The notes beneath the pieces were generated by a model. That model was given only the letters and a program-made list of their open reading frames with translations. It was not told where the DNA came from and made no database searches. Positions 1 to 8,266 of a stretch of DNA of 50,854 nt are shown here, one piece after another (position 1 is the stretch's first letter; every line of letters starts with the position of its first letter). Position numbers and translations under genes: made by a program. The DNA comes from RGIG6374 sp045600965 (lineage in GTDB: Bacteria; Bacteroidota; Bacteroidia; Bacteroidales; UBA932), in NCBI GenBank assembly GCA_045600965.1, contig JAZRYW010000027.1, positions 1 through 50,854 on the forward strand, given 5' to 3'.

Positions 1-486
1 ACATCAATCAAGTACCGCATTGACGTTGCCATGAGCGGCCGCCTGGGGATGGAAATCCAGCCAAAGAACATGACCGAGCAGGAGAAGGATATCTGCCGCA
101 AGGCCATAGCCGAGTACAAGCAGATCCGCCCCATCGTACAGTTCGGAGACATCTACCGTCTGGTATCACCCTATGATGACCACGGGTTCGCATCCATGAT
201 GCACGTGGCAACGGACAAGAGCGCCGCAGTATTCTACTGGTGGAAGATTGCCAACTTCCAGGACGAGCACTTCGCCCGCGTGCAGATGAAGGGCCTGGAC
301 CCCGACCGCATGTACAAGGTCCGCGAACTTGACCGCATAGACTTCCGCCCGCTCCGCTACGAAGGCATGAGCTTCAGCGGCAGGTTCCTTATGGAGAACG
401 GCCTGGAGATCCCTTCAACCAACATGGCCCCGTCAGAACTTACCGGAGACTGGTCAAGCCGCGTACTTTATCTAGAAGCAGAATAG
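1..486 (+). CDS. alpha-galactosidase, GH36 family, C-terminal part (5' end outside window)
   Basis: The reading frame is open at the left edge, so only the last 161 codons are seen. They resemble the end of GH36 alpha-galactosidases: the end of the catalytic barrel (KYRIDVAMSGRLGMEIQP) followed by the C-terminal beta-sandwich with the SPYD and GLDPDRMYKVREL segments. The family releases terminal alpha-galactose from raffinose-type oligosaccharides or galactomannan. The catalytic aspartates would lie upstream and cannot be checked. The stop is 3 bases before the next start, which suggests co-transcription with the tricorn-like protease. The ATG at 31 is internal and not a start. Confidence 0.85.
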   Translation, partial: TSIKYRIDVAMSGRLGMEIQPKNMTEQEKDICRKAIAEYKQIRPIVQFGDIYRLVSPYDDHGFASMMHVATDKSAAVFYWWKIANFQDEHFARVQMKGLDPDRMYKVRELDRIDFRPLRYEGMSFSGRFLMENGLEIPSTNMAPSELTGDWSSRVLYLEAE

Positions 487-489
487 AAC

Positions 490-3400
490 ATGAAACGAAC
501 ACTGATTATTTCCCTTATACTCTGCGCCTCATTATCAATGGGCGCAACAACGCCGCTGTGGCTCCGTGATGTCAAGATTTCCCCCGACGGTTCCAAGATA
601 GCATTCTGCTACAAGGGAGACATCTGGTCCGTTCCCACAGCCGGAGGCACCGCCACCAGGCTCACCTCCCAAGGCAGTTACGAGGCCAACCCCATCTGGA
701 GCCCAGACGGGACTAAGATTGCCTTTGCAAGCGACCGCAACGGCGGACTTGACGTCTATGTGATGCCCTCGGAAGGTGGCAGCGCAACGCGACTCACCTT
801 CAACTCAGCATCCGAGATTCCCTCCGCATTCACACCTGACGGCAGCAAGGTGCTGTTCAGCGCGTCCATTCAGGATCCGGCAGAGAGCGCACTCTTCCCC
901 ACCGCTTCCCTCACGGAGGTTTATGCAGTGCCCGTGACAGGCGGAAAATCAGTGCAGATGCTGGCCACTCCCGCGGAGATGATCAGCTACAGCCCCAAGG
1001 GCGACTTCTTCCTGTATCAGGACCGCAAGGGTGGCGAGGACGAGTGGCGCAAGCACCACACCTCCTCAATCACCCGCGACATCTGGCGCTACGACGTGAA
1101 ATCCGGCAAACATACCAACCTTACCGACCGTGCCGGAGAGGACCGCAATCCGGTCCTGGCTCCGGACGGGAAGTCATTCTATTTCCTCAGCGAGCCCCAG
1201 GGCGGAACCATGAACGTATGGTCAAAGCCGCTCGGCAAGGGTGCAATGACCCAGGTGACGAGATTTGACACCCATCCCGTACGATTCCTTTCCATGGGCG
1301 GCGGGCTTCTCTGCTTCACATGGGACGGCGAGATATATACGATGAAGCCCGGTGGCTCCCCCGTCAAGCTTGCAGTGGACCTTACCCTTGACGAGGAGAA
1401 CAAGCCCGAGCTCATGAAACTCACATCCGGCGCAAGCGGGGCATCCGTAAGCCCGGACGGCAAGCAGGTCGCTTTCACCGTCCGCGGAGAGGTTTATGTA
1501 ACCTCCGTGGAGTATGGTACGACCAAACAGATCACCCATACTGCCGCGGCTGAGCGCAATGTCTCCTTCGGCCGCGACAACCGCACCATTGCATACGCCA
1601 GCGAGAGATACGGCATATCCCAGCTCTACCTTGCAAAGATTGGCCGAAAGGAGGATCCCAACTTCCCCAACGCCACAACGATCATTGAGGAGCAGCTTCT
1701 TCCCGACCTCTCCATAGAGCGCAGCCACCCCACCTTCTCCCCTGACGGAAAGGAACTTGCATTCATCCAGGACCGCATCAAGCTCATGGTCGTGAACCTC
1801 GAGACCAAGGCCGTGCGCCAGGTTACGGACGGCAGCAAATGGTACAGCCAGTCCGGAGGCTTCGACTATGTCTGGAGCCCGGACGGCAAGTGGTTCGTGA
1901 TTGAATATACCGCCAATGGCCATGAGCCCTACAACGACCTTGGCCTGGTAAGTTCCAACGGAGGAGAGATCACCAACCTCACTGAGAGCGGATACATGTC
2001 CGGCGCACCCCGCTGGGTGCTGGACGGCAACGCAATACTCTTCGAGAGCGAGATCTACGGTCTGCGCGCACACGCATCATGGGGTTCACAGGAAGACGTG
2101 TTCCTCTGCTTCGTGAACCAGGACGCATACGACAGGTACCGTCTTTCAAAGGAAGACTACGAACTCCTCAAGGAAATAGAGAAGAAAGCCGAGAAGAAAG
2201 ACAAGAAAGATGCAAAGCCCAAGGATATCGAAGTTGAACTGGAAGGCATCCAGGACCGTATCGTACGCCTTACACCCAACAGCAGCAGCCTTGGCGATGC
2301 AATAGTCAGCAACGACGGCGAGAGCCTCTATTATCTCTCCTCATTCGAAGGCGGAATGGACCTCTGGAAGATGGACCTCCGCAAGCACGAGACCAAACTG
2401 CTCACCAAGGACGCAGGCAGCGGCCGGTTCCAGACAGACAGCACCGGAAAGACCATATTCCTTCTTGGAAGCAGGATGAAGAAGATGGACGGAGACAAGT
2501 TCAAGCCCATCAGCTACACCGCAGAACTCAAGCTTGACCATGCGGCCGAGCGCGAATATATGTTCAACTACGTTTACCGCGAGGAGCAGAAACTCTTCTA
2601 TACCGCCGACATGCACGGAGTTGACTGGGACGCAATGACTGCAGCATACAGAAAGTTCCTCCCCCATATCTCCAACAACTATGACTTTGCAGAGCTGCTG
2701 AGCGAGTGGCTGGGAGAACTTAACGTGTCACATACCGGCGGTCGATATTCAGCACGCGGCGCGGCTGAAAGGACCGCTTCCCTGGGTCTGCTGTTCGACC
2801 TCAAGTACACAGGTGCCGGGCTCAAGGTTGCAGAGGTTGTGAAAGGCGGTCCATTTGACCACGCAGGTCTCAAGCTCAAGGCAGGAGACGTCATCACCCA
2901 CATCAACGGCAACGAGATCACCCCGGAGCAGGACATCAGCATTCTCCTGATGGGTCAGGAGGGCAAGAAGACCCTCGTGAGCATAAAGGGAGGGGAAGAT
3001 GCCGTGGTGCTCCCCATAAGCACATCCGCCATGAACAGCCTCATGTACGACCGCTGGATCAAGCAGCGTGCGGCAGACGTTGAGAAATGGTCAGGCGGAC
3101 GTCTTGGATACGTTCACATCAAGCAGATGAATGACGGCAGTTTCCGCCCCGTATATTCAGACGTGATGGGCAAGTATTACAAGTGCGACGGCATAGTGAT
3201 AGATACACGCTTCAACGGAGGCGGTCGCATGCACGAGGACATAGAGGTCCTCTTCAGCGGCGAGAAATACCTCACTCAGGTGATCCGCGGCCGCGAGAGC
3301 TGTGACATGCCAAGCCGCCGCTGGAACAAGCCCAGCATCATGCTCCAGTGTGAGGCCAATTACAGCAATGCCCACGGCACGCCATGGGTTTACAGCCACC

Positions 3401-3657
3401 AGAAGATAGGAAAACTCGTGGGCACTCCGGTTCCCGGAACGATGACGAGCGTGAACTGGGTCACCATGCAGGATCCCTCCATGGTATTCGGCATCCCCGT
3501 GATCGGCTACCGCACCGAGGAGGGCAACTACCTTGAAGGCACCCAGCTCGAACCCGACATCTATGTCCTGAACTCCCCTGAAACGGTTATAAAGGGAGAA
3601 GACACCCAGCTGCGCACCGCAGTTGAATGTCTTCTCAAGGAGATCGACGGGAGATAA
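490..3657 (+). CDS. tricorn-type serine protease (beta-propeller, PDZ, S41 peptidase), exported
   Basis: The protein has 1055 residues and a signal peptide (first about 19 residues, MKRTLIISLILCASLSMGA). TolB/WD40-like propeller repeats with SPDGxKIAF signatures fill roughly residues 25-550, followed by a Lys/Glu-rich linker near 558-580 and more propeller blades. A PDZ domain lies around 765-845 and an S41 peptidase domain at the C terminus. By comparison with tricorn the likely catalytic residues are His748 (NVSHTGG), Ser959 (NYSNAHGTP) and Glu1016. Such proteins degrade peptides; here the job is probably periplasmic. Tricorn itself has Asp after the catalytic Ser, whereas this protein has Asn, as I recall for Bacteroidota homologues. 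The gene follows the GH36 gene by 3 bases and its stop lies 3 bases from the convergent rfbB stop. Confidence 0.9.
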   Translation: MKRTLIISLILCASLSMGATTPLWLRDVKISPDGSKIAFCYKGDIWSVPTAGGTATRLTSQGSYEANPIWSPDGTKIAFASDRNGGLDVYVMPSEGGSATRLTFNSASEIPSAFTPDGSKVLFSASIQDPAESALFPTASLTEVYAVPVTGGKSVQMLATPAEMISYSPKGDFFLYQDRKGGEDEWRKHHTSSITRDIWRYDVKSGKHTNLTDRAGEDRNPVLAPDGKSFYFLSEPQGGTMNVWSKPLGKGAMTQVTRFDTHPVRFLSMGGGLLCFTWDGEIYTMKPGGSPVKLAVDLTLDEENKPELMKLTSGASGASVSPDGKQVAFTVRGEVYVTSVEYGTTKQITHTAAAERNVSFGRDNRTIAYASERYGISQLYLAKIGRKEDPNFPNATTIIEEQLLPDLSIERSHPTFSPDGKELAFIQDRIKLMVVNLETKAVRQVTDGSKWYSQSGGFDYVWSPDGKWFVIEYTANGHEPYNDLGLVSSNGGEITNLTESGYMSGAPRWVLDGNAILFESEIYGLRAHASWGSQEDVFLCFVNQDAYDRYRLSKEDYELLKEIEKKAEKKDKKDAKPKDIEVELEGIQDRIVRLTPNSSSLGDAIVSNDGESLYYLSSFEGGMDLWKMDLRKHETKLLTKDAGSGRFQTDSTGKTIFLLGSRMKKMDGDKFKPISYTAELKLDHAAEREYMFNYVYREEQKLFYTADMHGVDWDAMTAAYRKFLPHISNNYDFAELLSEWLGELNVSHTGGRYSARGAAERTASLGLLFDLKYTGAGLKVAEVVKGGPFDHAGLKLKAGDVITHINGNEITPEQDISILLMGQEGKKTLVSIKGGEDAVVLPISTSAMNSLMYDRWIKQRAADVEKWSGGRLGYVHIKQMNDGSFRPVYSDVMGKYYKCDGIVIDTRFNGGGRMHEDIEVLFSGEKYLTQVIRGRESCDMPSRRWNKPSIMLQCEANYSNAHGTPWVYSHQKIGKLVGTPVPGTMTSVNWVTMQDPSMVFGIPVIGYRTEEGNYLEGTQLEPDIYVLNSPETVIKGEDTQLRTAVECLLKEIDGR

Positions 3658-3660
3658 GGG

Positions 3661-4797
3661 CTAACGGCCCTTGTACATGTTCTCGTAATATTTTTCGTAC
3701 TCTCCGCTGGTTACGTTGTCCATCCAGTCCTGGTTGTCAAGATACCAGCGCACCGTCCTCTCTATGCCCTCCTCGAACTGCAGGCTCGGTTCCCATCCGA
3801 GTTCCTTCTGGAGTTTGGAGGAGTCTATCGCGTAGCGCAGATCGTGCCCCGCCCTGTCGGTGACATAGGTGACAAGGTCGTCATCCGCGCCTTCCGGCCT
3901 GCCGAGGATGCGGTCCACGGTGCGTATCAGCACGTGTATGATGTCGATGTTCTTCCATTCGTTGAAGCCGCCGATGTTGTACGTCTCGCCCGTCTTTCCC
4001 TTATGGAAGATCAGGTCGATGGCACGGGCGTGGTCCTCGACGAAAAGCCAGTCGCGGACATTCTCGCCACGGCCGTACACGGGGAGTGGCTTCCTGTGGC
4101 GTATGTTGTTGATGAAGAGCGGTATCAGCTTTTCGGGAAACTGATATGGCCCGTAGTTGTTCGAGCAGTTGGTCACGATGACCGGCATACCGTAGGTATC
4201 GTGGAAAGACCTTACGAAATGGTCTGAGGAGGCCTTGGCCGCGCTGTACGGGCTGTGAGGCTGGTACTTGAGGTCCTCTGTGAAGAACTGCTCCCCGTAT
4301 GCGAGATGATGGGTGCCGCTCGAAGCCGTTGTGGAGAAGGGAGGCTTTATCCCGTCGGGATGTGTCATACGGAGCGCACCGTAAACCTCATCAGTGGAGA
4401 TGTGGTAGAACATCTTGCCTTCATACTTTCCGGGAAGCGACTCCCAATATATCCTTGCGGCCTGAAGCAGCGAAAGGGTGCCCATAACATTGGTCCTGGC
4501 GAAAGTGAAGGGATCCTTTATGCTGCGGTCGACGTGGGTCTCGGCGGCAAGGTGAATGATACCGTCGACGCGCTCCTCCTCCATAAGCGCGAGCACACCG
4601 TCGAAATCACAGATGTCCATCTTCACGAAACGGTAGTTCGGCCTGTCCTCGATGTCCTTGAGATTCGCCAGATTGCCGGCATAGGTGAGCTTGTCGAGGT
4701 TGATTATCCTGTACTGGGGATATCTGTTCACCATAAGGCGCACGACGTGGCTTCCTATGAAGCCGGCGCCTCCTGTAATGATTATGCTTCTTTTCAT
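3661..4797 (-). CDS. rfbB: dTDP-glucose 4,6-dehydratase
   Basis: This is an extended short-chain dehydrogenase of 378 residues. It converts dTDP-glucose to dTDP-4-keto-6-deoxyglucose, the second step of dTDP-rhamnose and related deoxysugar synthesis. The NAD-binding GGAGFIGSHV is at the N terminus, the TDE dehydration motif is at 135-137 and the YxxxK pair is at Tyr184/Lys188. Residues of about 142-175 form a long loop before the YxxxK region, seen in many Bacteroidota versions. The start overlaps the rfbA stop by ATGA, so the two are translationally coupled. rfbC and rfbD are not in the window. Confidence 0.95.
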   Translation of the reverse strand: MKRSIIITGGAGFIGSHVVRLMVNRYPQYRIINLDKLTYAGNLANLKDIEDRPNYRFVKMDICDFDGVLALMEEERVDGIIHLAAETHVDRSIKDPFTFARTNVMGTLSLLQAARIYWESLPGKYEGKMFYHISTDEVYGALRMTHPDGIKPPFSTTASSGTHHLAYGEQFFTEDLKYQPHSPYSAAKASSDHFVRSFHDTYGMPVIVTNCSNNYGPYQFPEKLIPLFINNIRHRKPLPVYGRGENVRDWLFVEDHARAIDLIFHKGKTGETYNIGGFNEWKNIDIIHVLIRTVDRILGRPEGADDDLVTYVTDRAGHDLRYAIDSSKLQKELGWEPSLQFEEGIERTVRWYLDNQDWMDNVTSGEYEKYYENMYKGR

Positions 4798-5693
4798 ATG
4801 CGGTCCTCTGCGTCCCCGGTATCATCTGCGATACGGAGAAGATACTGTCCATACTGGTTCCTTGCCATAGGGGCGGCCACTTCACGCAGCTTTTCCACTG
4901 AAAGCCAGCCCTGACGATATCCGATTGCCTCCAGACAGGCCACTTTCAGGCCCTGGCGCTTCTCGATGACCTCGACGAACACGGAGGCTTCCGAAAGAGA
5001 GTCGTGGGTGCCCGTGTCAAGCCAGGCGAATCCTCTGCCGAACACTCGCACCTTGAGAGTACCTTCATTGAGAAAGCTCTGGTTCACTGCCGTGATTTCA
5101 AGTTCACCCCTCGCGCTGGGTTTGATGCTTCGGGCAACCTGCACCACCTTGTTGGGATAAAAATAAAGCCCTACCACGGCGTAGTTGCTTCTGGGGTGCT
5201 GAGGCTTCTCCTCTATCGAAAGGCAGTTGCCGTCCTTGTCGAATTCGGCCACGCCATAACGTTCGGGATCACTCACACGGTATCCGAAGACTGTGGCAAG
5301 AGACCTTTCCTCGGCATCCATCACCGCATCCTTGAGCAAAGGGACGAAACCGTTGCCGTGGAAGATGTTGTCACCGAGAACCAGGCAGACGCTGTCATTT
5401 CCGATGAATTCCTCTCCGATAATGAAAGCCTGGGCAAGTCCGTCCGGACTGGGCTGTTCGGCATATGAGAACCTTACGCCGAAATCGCTCCCATCCCCCA
5501 GAAGCCTTTTGAATGAAGGCAGGTCCTGCGGAGTGCTGATTATCAGGATATCTCTGATTCCGGCAAGCATAAGCGCGCTGATGGGATAATATACCATCGG
5601 CTTGTCATATATCGGAAGAAGCTGCTTGCTGACTCCTTTGGTTATGGGGAACAGCCGTGTGCCGGAACCACCGGCCAATACGATTCCTTTCAT
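4794..5693 (-). CDS. rfbA: glucose-1-phosphate thymidylyltransferase
   Basis: The 299-residue protein makes dTDP-glucose from glucose-1-phosphate and dTTP, the entry step to dTDP-deoxysugars for surface polysaccharide. The N-terminal nucleotidyltransferase signature GGSGTRLFPITKGVSKQLLP and the following YDKPMVYYP are intact, as are the GDNIFHG and EEKPxxPRSN segments. The length is normal. It is the first gene of a two-gene unit with rfbB and has its own -7 box at 5713-5720. Upstream, beyond that promoter, lies the long hairpin element. Confidence 0.96.
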   Translation of the reverse strand: MKGIVLAGGSGTRLFPITKGVSKQLLPIYDKPMVYYPISALMLAGIRDILIISTPQDLPSFKRLLGDGSDFGVRFSYAEQPSPDGLAQAFIIGEEFIGNDSVCLVLGDNIFHGNGFVPLLKDAVMDAEERSLATVFGYRVSDPERYGVAEFDKDGNCLSIEEKPQHPRSNYAVVGLYFYPNKVVQVARSIKPSARGELEITAVNQSFLNEGTLKVRVFGRGFAWLDTGTHDSLSEASVFVEVIEKRQGLKVACLEAIGYRQGWLSVEKLREVAAPMARNQYGQYLLRIADDTGDAEDRI

Positions 5694-5712
5694 AAAGGTT
5701 TAATTTGACACA

Positions 5713-5720
5713 CAAATTTA
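5713..5720 (-). promoter_or_regulatory. -7 box of rfbA
   Basis: On the minus strand this reads TAAATTTG, a match to the Bacteroidota -7 consensus TAnnTTTG. It would start transcription about 13 bases before the rfbA ATG. No clear TTTG at -33. Confidence 0.55.
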
Positions 5721-5744
5721 GCTATTTTCTTTTAGGGAATGATG

Positions 5745-5884
5745 AAAAAATAAGTTGGTAAAAAATTTATGAAGGATTGTTTATGGATTTTGAATGCGAA
5801 ATGAAGGAGCGTAGCGGGCTACGTGACTGAATGACAAATTCAAAAGACGAAACAAGACTCATAAAGATTACCAAGTTATTTTTT
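5745..5884. repeat. long imperfect hairpin element, copy 1
   Basis: Two arms (5745-5815 and 5818-5884) form about 49 Watson-Crick pairs. Outermost pairing is AAAAAATAA with TTATTTTTT, then TTGGTAA/TTACCAA, TTTATG/CATAAA, TTGTTT/AAACAA and TTTTGAAT/ATTCAAAA. The apex is a CGTAGC/GCTACG stem. Between paired blocks the left arm has GGA or GA facing GAC or GA on the right arm, giving tandem G-A oppositions at 5775-5776, 5786-5787, 5803-5804 and 5807-5808. Two single-base bulges (5772, 5783) and one AAAA/GA internal loop (5762-5765) break the symmetry. The core GAAGGAGC (5803-5810) and GTGACTGA (5823-5830) recurs at the right end of the window. Function unknown. Confidence 0.85.
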
Positions 5885-5903
5885 AAGAATGACTAGAAAT
5901 AGT

Positions 5904-5911
5904 TAACTTTG
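5904..5911 (+). promoter_or_regulatory. -7 box of the NigD-like gene
   Basis: TAACTTTG matches TAnnTTTG and lies 25 bases before the ATG. The place where a -33 box would sit (about 5881-5884) is the outer end of the hairpin's right arm. Confidence 0.6.
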
Positions 5912-5936
5912 CAGTTCAATTGAGAAAAACTGAAAT

Positions 5937-6659
5937 ATGAACAGAAAGAACATCATCATCTGCACTCTTGCCATATTATCGGCAGCCGGATGCCTTCCTA
6001 AAGAGGAAAACAATCTGCAGTATGTAATTTCAACCGTCACCGTAAAGCCTATGGACAACGGGCAGTGCTATTTCAAGTCCACCGACAGCACGGCGCTGGT
6101 TGCCGCCAACTACTCGAAGTACCCGTTCGACAGCAGCCCCGAGAAAAGGGTTGTCATTTCATATACGACCGATTTCACGCCATCGAAGGCCGCAATCCCC
6201 GGTTTCCACCGCACCTATGACATAAATCTGCTTGAAATGGACACCCTATACACAAAGCGGCCTGTCGTAAGCCTTGGAAGCGCGGAAGAGGATGACAAGG
6301 CATTCGGGAACGATCCTCTGAGCATTTATTTTGACGGAGTATTCCCTCCCACTTCGCTCGAGGACGGATATCTGACCATTTCCTTCTCATTCCTTCTCAC
6401 AGGTTTGATTGCACACGAGGTCAACCTTGTCACAGGCGTCAATCCTGAAGACCCCTATGAAGTGGAGTTCCGCCACAATGCTTACGGCGACCTCAACTAC
6501 TCCCAGGTACCCAACACAATCACATTCCCCCTCCAGATGCTTCCGGACACTGAAGGCAAGACGGTGGACATCACCCTTAAATGGAACAGTTTCGTGACGG
6601 GAAAGACGGAAAGCGTAAAGTTCCCCTACCGTTCACGTACAGACTGGCCGGTTCAATAA
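5937..6659 (+). CDS. NigD-like lipoprotein
   Basis: The 240-residue protein has a lipoprotein signal peptide with the lipidated cysteine at 19 (SAAGC). The rest looks like the two-domain NigD family of Bacteroidales: an N-terminal OB-like part (YVISTVTV to RVVISYTTDF) and a C-terminal beta-sandwich ending in TLKWNSFVTGKTESVKFPY. NigD was named from a bacteriocin locus, but most members are stand-alone surface or periplasmic lipoproteins of unknown role, and no bacteriocin genes are seen here. The 3' end overlaps the convergent deoC by 7 bases. Confidence 0.8.
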   Translation: MNRKNIIICTLAILSAAGCLPKEENNLQYVISTVTVKPMDNGQCYFKSTDSTALVAANYSKYPFDSSPEKRVVISYTTDFTPSKAAIPGFHRTYDINLLEMDTLYTKRPVVSLGSAEEDDKAFGNDPLSIYFDGVFPPTSLEDGYLTISFSFLLTGLIAHEVNLVTGVNPEDPYEVEFRHNAYGDLNYSQVPNTITFPLQMLPDTEGKTVDITLKWNSFVTGKTESVKFPYRSRTDWPVQ

Positions 6660-7528
6660 TACCTGACTGTCTCCCCTGTCAGTTCGGAAAGAAGATTGTT
6701 GGCCATACGGCTTGCCCCGAATCTGAAGTAGCGGCGGTCGAGCCATTCCCGGCCCAGTATCCCATCGACGATGGACCAGTACAGAACGGCGTCATCGGCT
6801 GACGAAATCCCGCCGGCGGGCTTGAATCCGACGCGGCGGCCGGTAACCTCAAAGTATCTGGAAATACATCTGCACATTATGACCGCAGCGGAAGGAGTGG
6901 CGGCTGGAGAAACCTTGCCTGTCGACGTCTTTATGAAATCTGCTCCTGCTTCCATAGCCAGGAAGGAGGCTTCGGCGATCTGTTCCGGGGTCAGTGTCCC
7001 TGTCTCGAGTATGACTTTCAGGACCGCATCAGGATTTATGCTCCTGACGGCCAGGCCTGTCTCCGATATCTCGCGAGATGCCTCATCGCAGGCTCCGGCA
7101 AGAAAGGCGTTCTGAGCCAGTACGATATCCACTTCATCGGCTCCGTCACGGACAGCCATGGCGCATTCGAGTTTCTTGACTTCCGGGAAACTCTGTGATG
7201 CGGGGAAACAGCCGCCTACAACGGTCACATGAACCTCCTCAGAGGACTTGAGCCGGGCAACGGTGGACGCGAAATTGGGATATACGCAAATTGATGCGGG
7301 GAGTGGAAGATCGGGGTATTCGGATTTGAATGAATTGACCTTCTCCACCATCGAGGATATTTTCCCTGTCGTATCGGAGACATTGAGGGATGTGAGGTCA
7401 ATCATCCCGAGACAGGCTGACAGCACTTCCCTGTTGCGGTATTCCGAAAGGATGGATCTTCTTCCTTCGATATAAGTTTCAATTTCGTTCGCCTCCGGTT
7501 TGTAACCGTATTTTTCGCATAGTGTCAT
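6653..7528 (-). CDS. deoC: deoxyribose-phosphate aldolase
   Basis: This class I aldolase (291 residues) splits 2-deoxyribose-5-phosphate to glyceraldehyde-3-phosphate and acetaldehyde in deoxynucleoside breakdown. The Schiff-base lysine is Lys200 in FIKTSTGK, the relay lysine is Lys236 in GFKPAGG, and the acidic residue lies in DEVDIV (about 131-136). It is longer than the E. coli enzyme because of an N-terminal extension of some 40 residues, which is usual in Bacteroidota. It lies 21 bases downstream of the DUF4296 gene and is probably co-transcribed with it. Confidence 0.95.
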   Translation of the reverse strand: MTLCEKYGYKPEANEIETYIEGRRSILSEYRNREVLSACLGMIDLTSLNVSDTTGKISSMVEKVNSFKSEYPDLPLPASICVYPNFASTVARLKSSEEVHVTVVGGCFPASQSFPEVKKLECAMAVRDGADEVDIVLAQNAFLAGACDEASREISETGLAVRSINPDAVLKVILETGTLTPEQIAEASFLAMEAGADFIKTSTGKVSPAATPSAAVIMCRCISRYFEVTGRRVGFKPAGGISSADDAVLYWSIVDGILGREWLDRRYFRFGASRMANNLLSELTGETVRYY

Positions 7529-7549
7529 ATCGGTGGATTCAAGAAATTG

Positions 7550-8209
7550 TCATAATTCAGATGCCTGCCTTCCGGCCTGGCGGCCGCGGCGCGCCTTGAG
7601 CGTGTCGACAGCGCCTGCAGGCAGGGCGTCATCGCTGATACGGACTGCTTTTTGCAGAACCGGCAGAGTGTCTGTGCCTTCAATGGCGGCTATCCCCGCT
7701 TCCGTTTCGTGAGCCACGTCAGGGTTGAAGGACCTCGCGGCCATAAGTGAGTCCATAAAGCGTATGATGAACGAACGGTCGAATGCGGGCACGCTGTCCA
7801 TCGCAAACATAGGGTTGAATCCGGCGCTTCTGAAAAGCGTTCCGAGCGACGCGGCGCTGTTCTGCGAGTCTATGAGCCTCTGGGCATCCGCTTCCCTGCC
7901 CTCGTATTTCTTCAACATATCGCTGAACATCTGTGCCAGTTCCTTCGAGCTTGCGGTATATTCATCGAAGGAGGCGATGAACTGTTCGACGGTGTAGCCC
8001 CTTCGCTCTATGAATTCCTGATAAACACACAGAGAGTCAGCCATTATCCTGAGACTGGGACAGCTTTCGACATACTGGTCCACCAGATAGAGTTCATCAA
8101 GAAGGCTGGAGAATTCGGCCATAGGGATGACATCCGCTTTATCATCCACGCAGGATTGGGTCAACGCCGTCATTGCAAGGGCCAATAGTAGTGTCGCTGC
8201 TCGTTTCAT
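7550..8209 (-). CDS. DUF4296 lipoprotein
   Basis: The 219-residue protein has a lipobox with cysteine 20 (LTQSC). The body matches the Bacteroidota DUF4296 pattern: a short helical domain beginning PMAEFSSLLDELYLVDQY and a second part TVEQFIASFDEYTASSKELAQMF in rough form, followed by a low-complexity tail rich in Arg, Gln and Ala. Function is unknown. It precedes deoC on the same strand, and its start region lies back to back with the promoter of the membrane-protein gene at 8267. Confidence 0.8.
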   Translation of the reverse strand: MKRAATLLLALAMTALTQSCVDDKADVIPMAEFSSLLDELYLVDQYVESCPSLRIMADSLCVYQEFIERRGYTVEQFIASFDEYTASSKELAQMFSDMLKKYEGREADAQRLIDSQNSAASLGTLFRSAGFNPMFAMDSVPAFDRSFIIRFMDSLMAARSFNPDVAHETEAGIAAIEGTDTLPVLQKAVRISDDALPAGAVDTLKARRGRQAGRQASEL

Positions 8210-8252
8210 ATCGCAAATTTAGGAACTATTTCATCATCAATGCAATTTTAGT

Positions 8253-8260
8253 TATTTTTG
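8253..8260 (+). promoter_or_regulatory. -7 box almost touching its start codon
   Basis: TATTTTTG fits TAnnTTTG and ends 6 bases before the ATG at 8267. With the usual 5-8 base distance the transcript would begin at or next to the start codon, giving a leaderless or nearly leaderless mRNA. Confidence 0.5.
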
Positions 8261-8266
8261 TGGATT

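Noticed and set aside
5798..5835. A kink-turn in the hairpin core
   Set aside because: Tandem G-A pairs are present, but the 3-nucleotide bulge needed next to them is missing in both copies.
5745..5884. The hairpin as a Rho-independent terminator
   Set aside because: Both flanking genes start, rather than end, next to it; the stem is long, AU-rich and interrupted, unlike a terminator.
5745..5884. A retron msr-msd or integron attC site
   Set aside because: No reverse transcriptase or integron integrase is encoded nearby, and the attC core sites GTTRRRY/RYYYAAC are absent.
5937..6659. A bacteriocin locus around the NigD-like gene
   Set aside because: No NigA, NigB or NigC-like genes are adjacent; NigD-like proteins are widespread as stand-alone lipoproteins.
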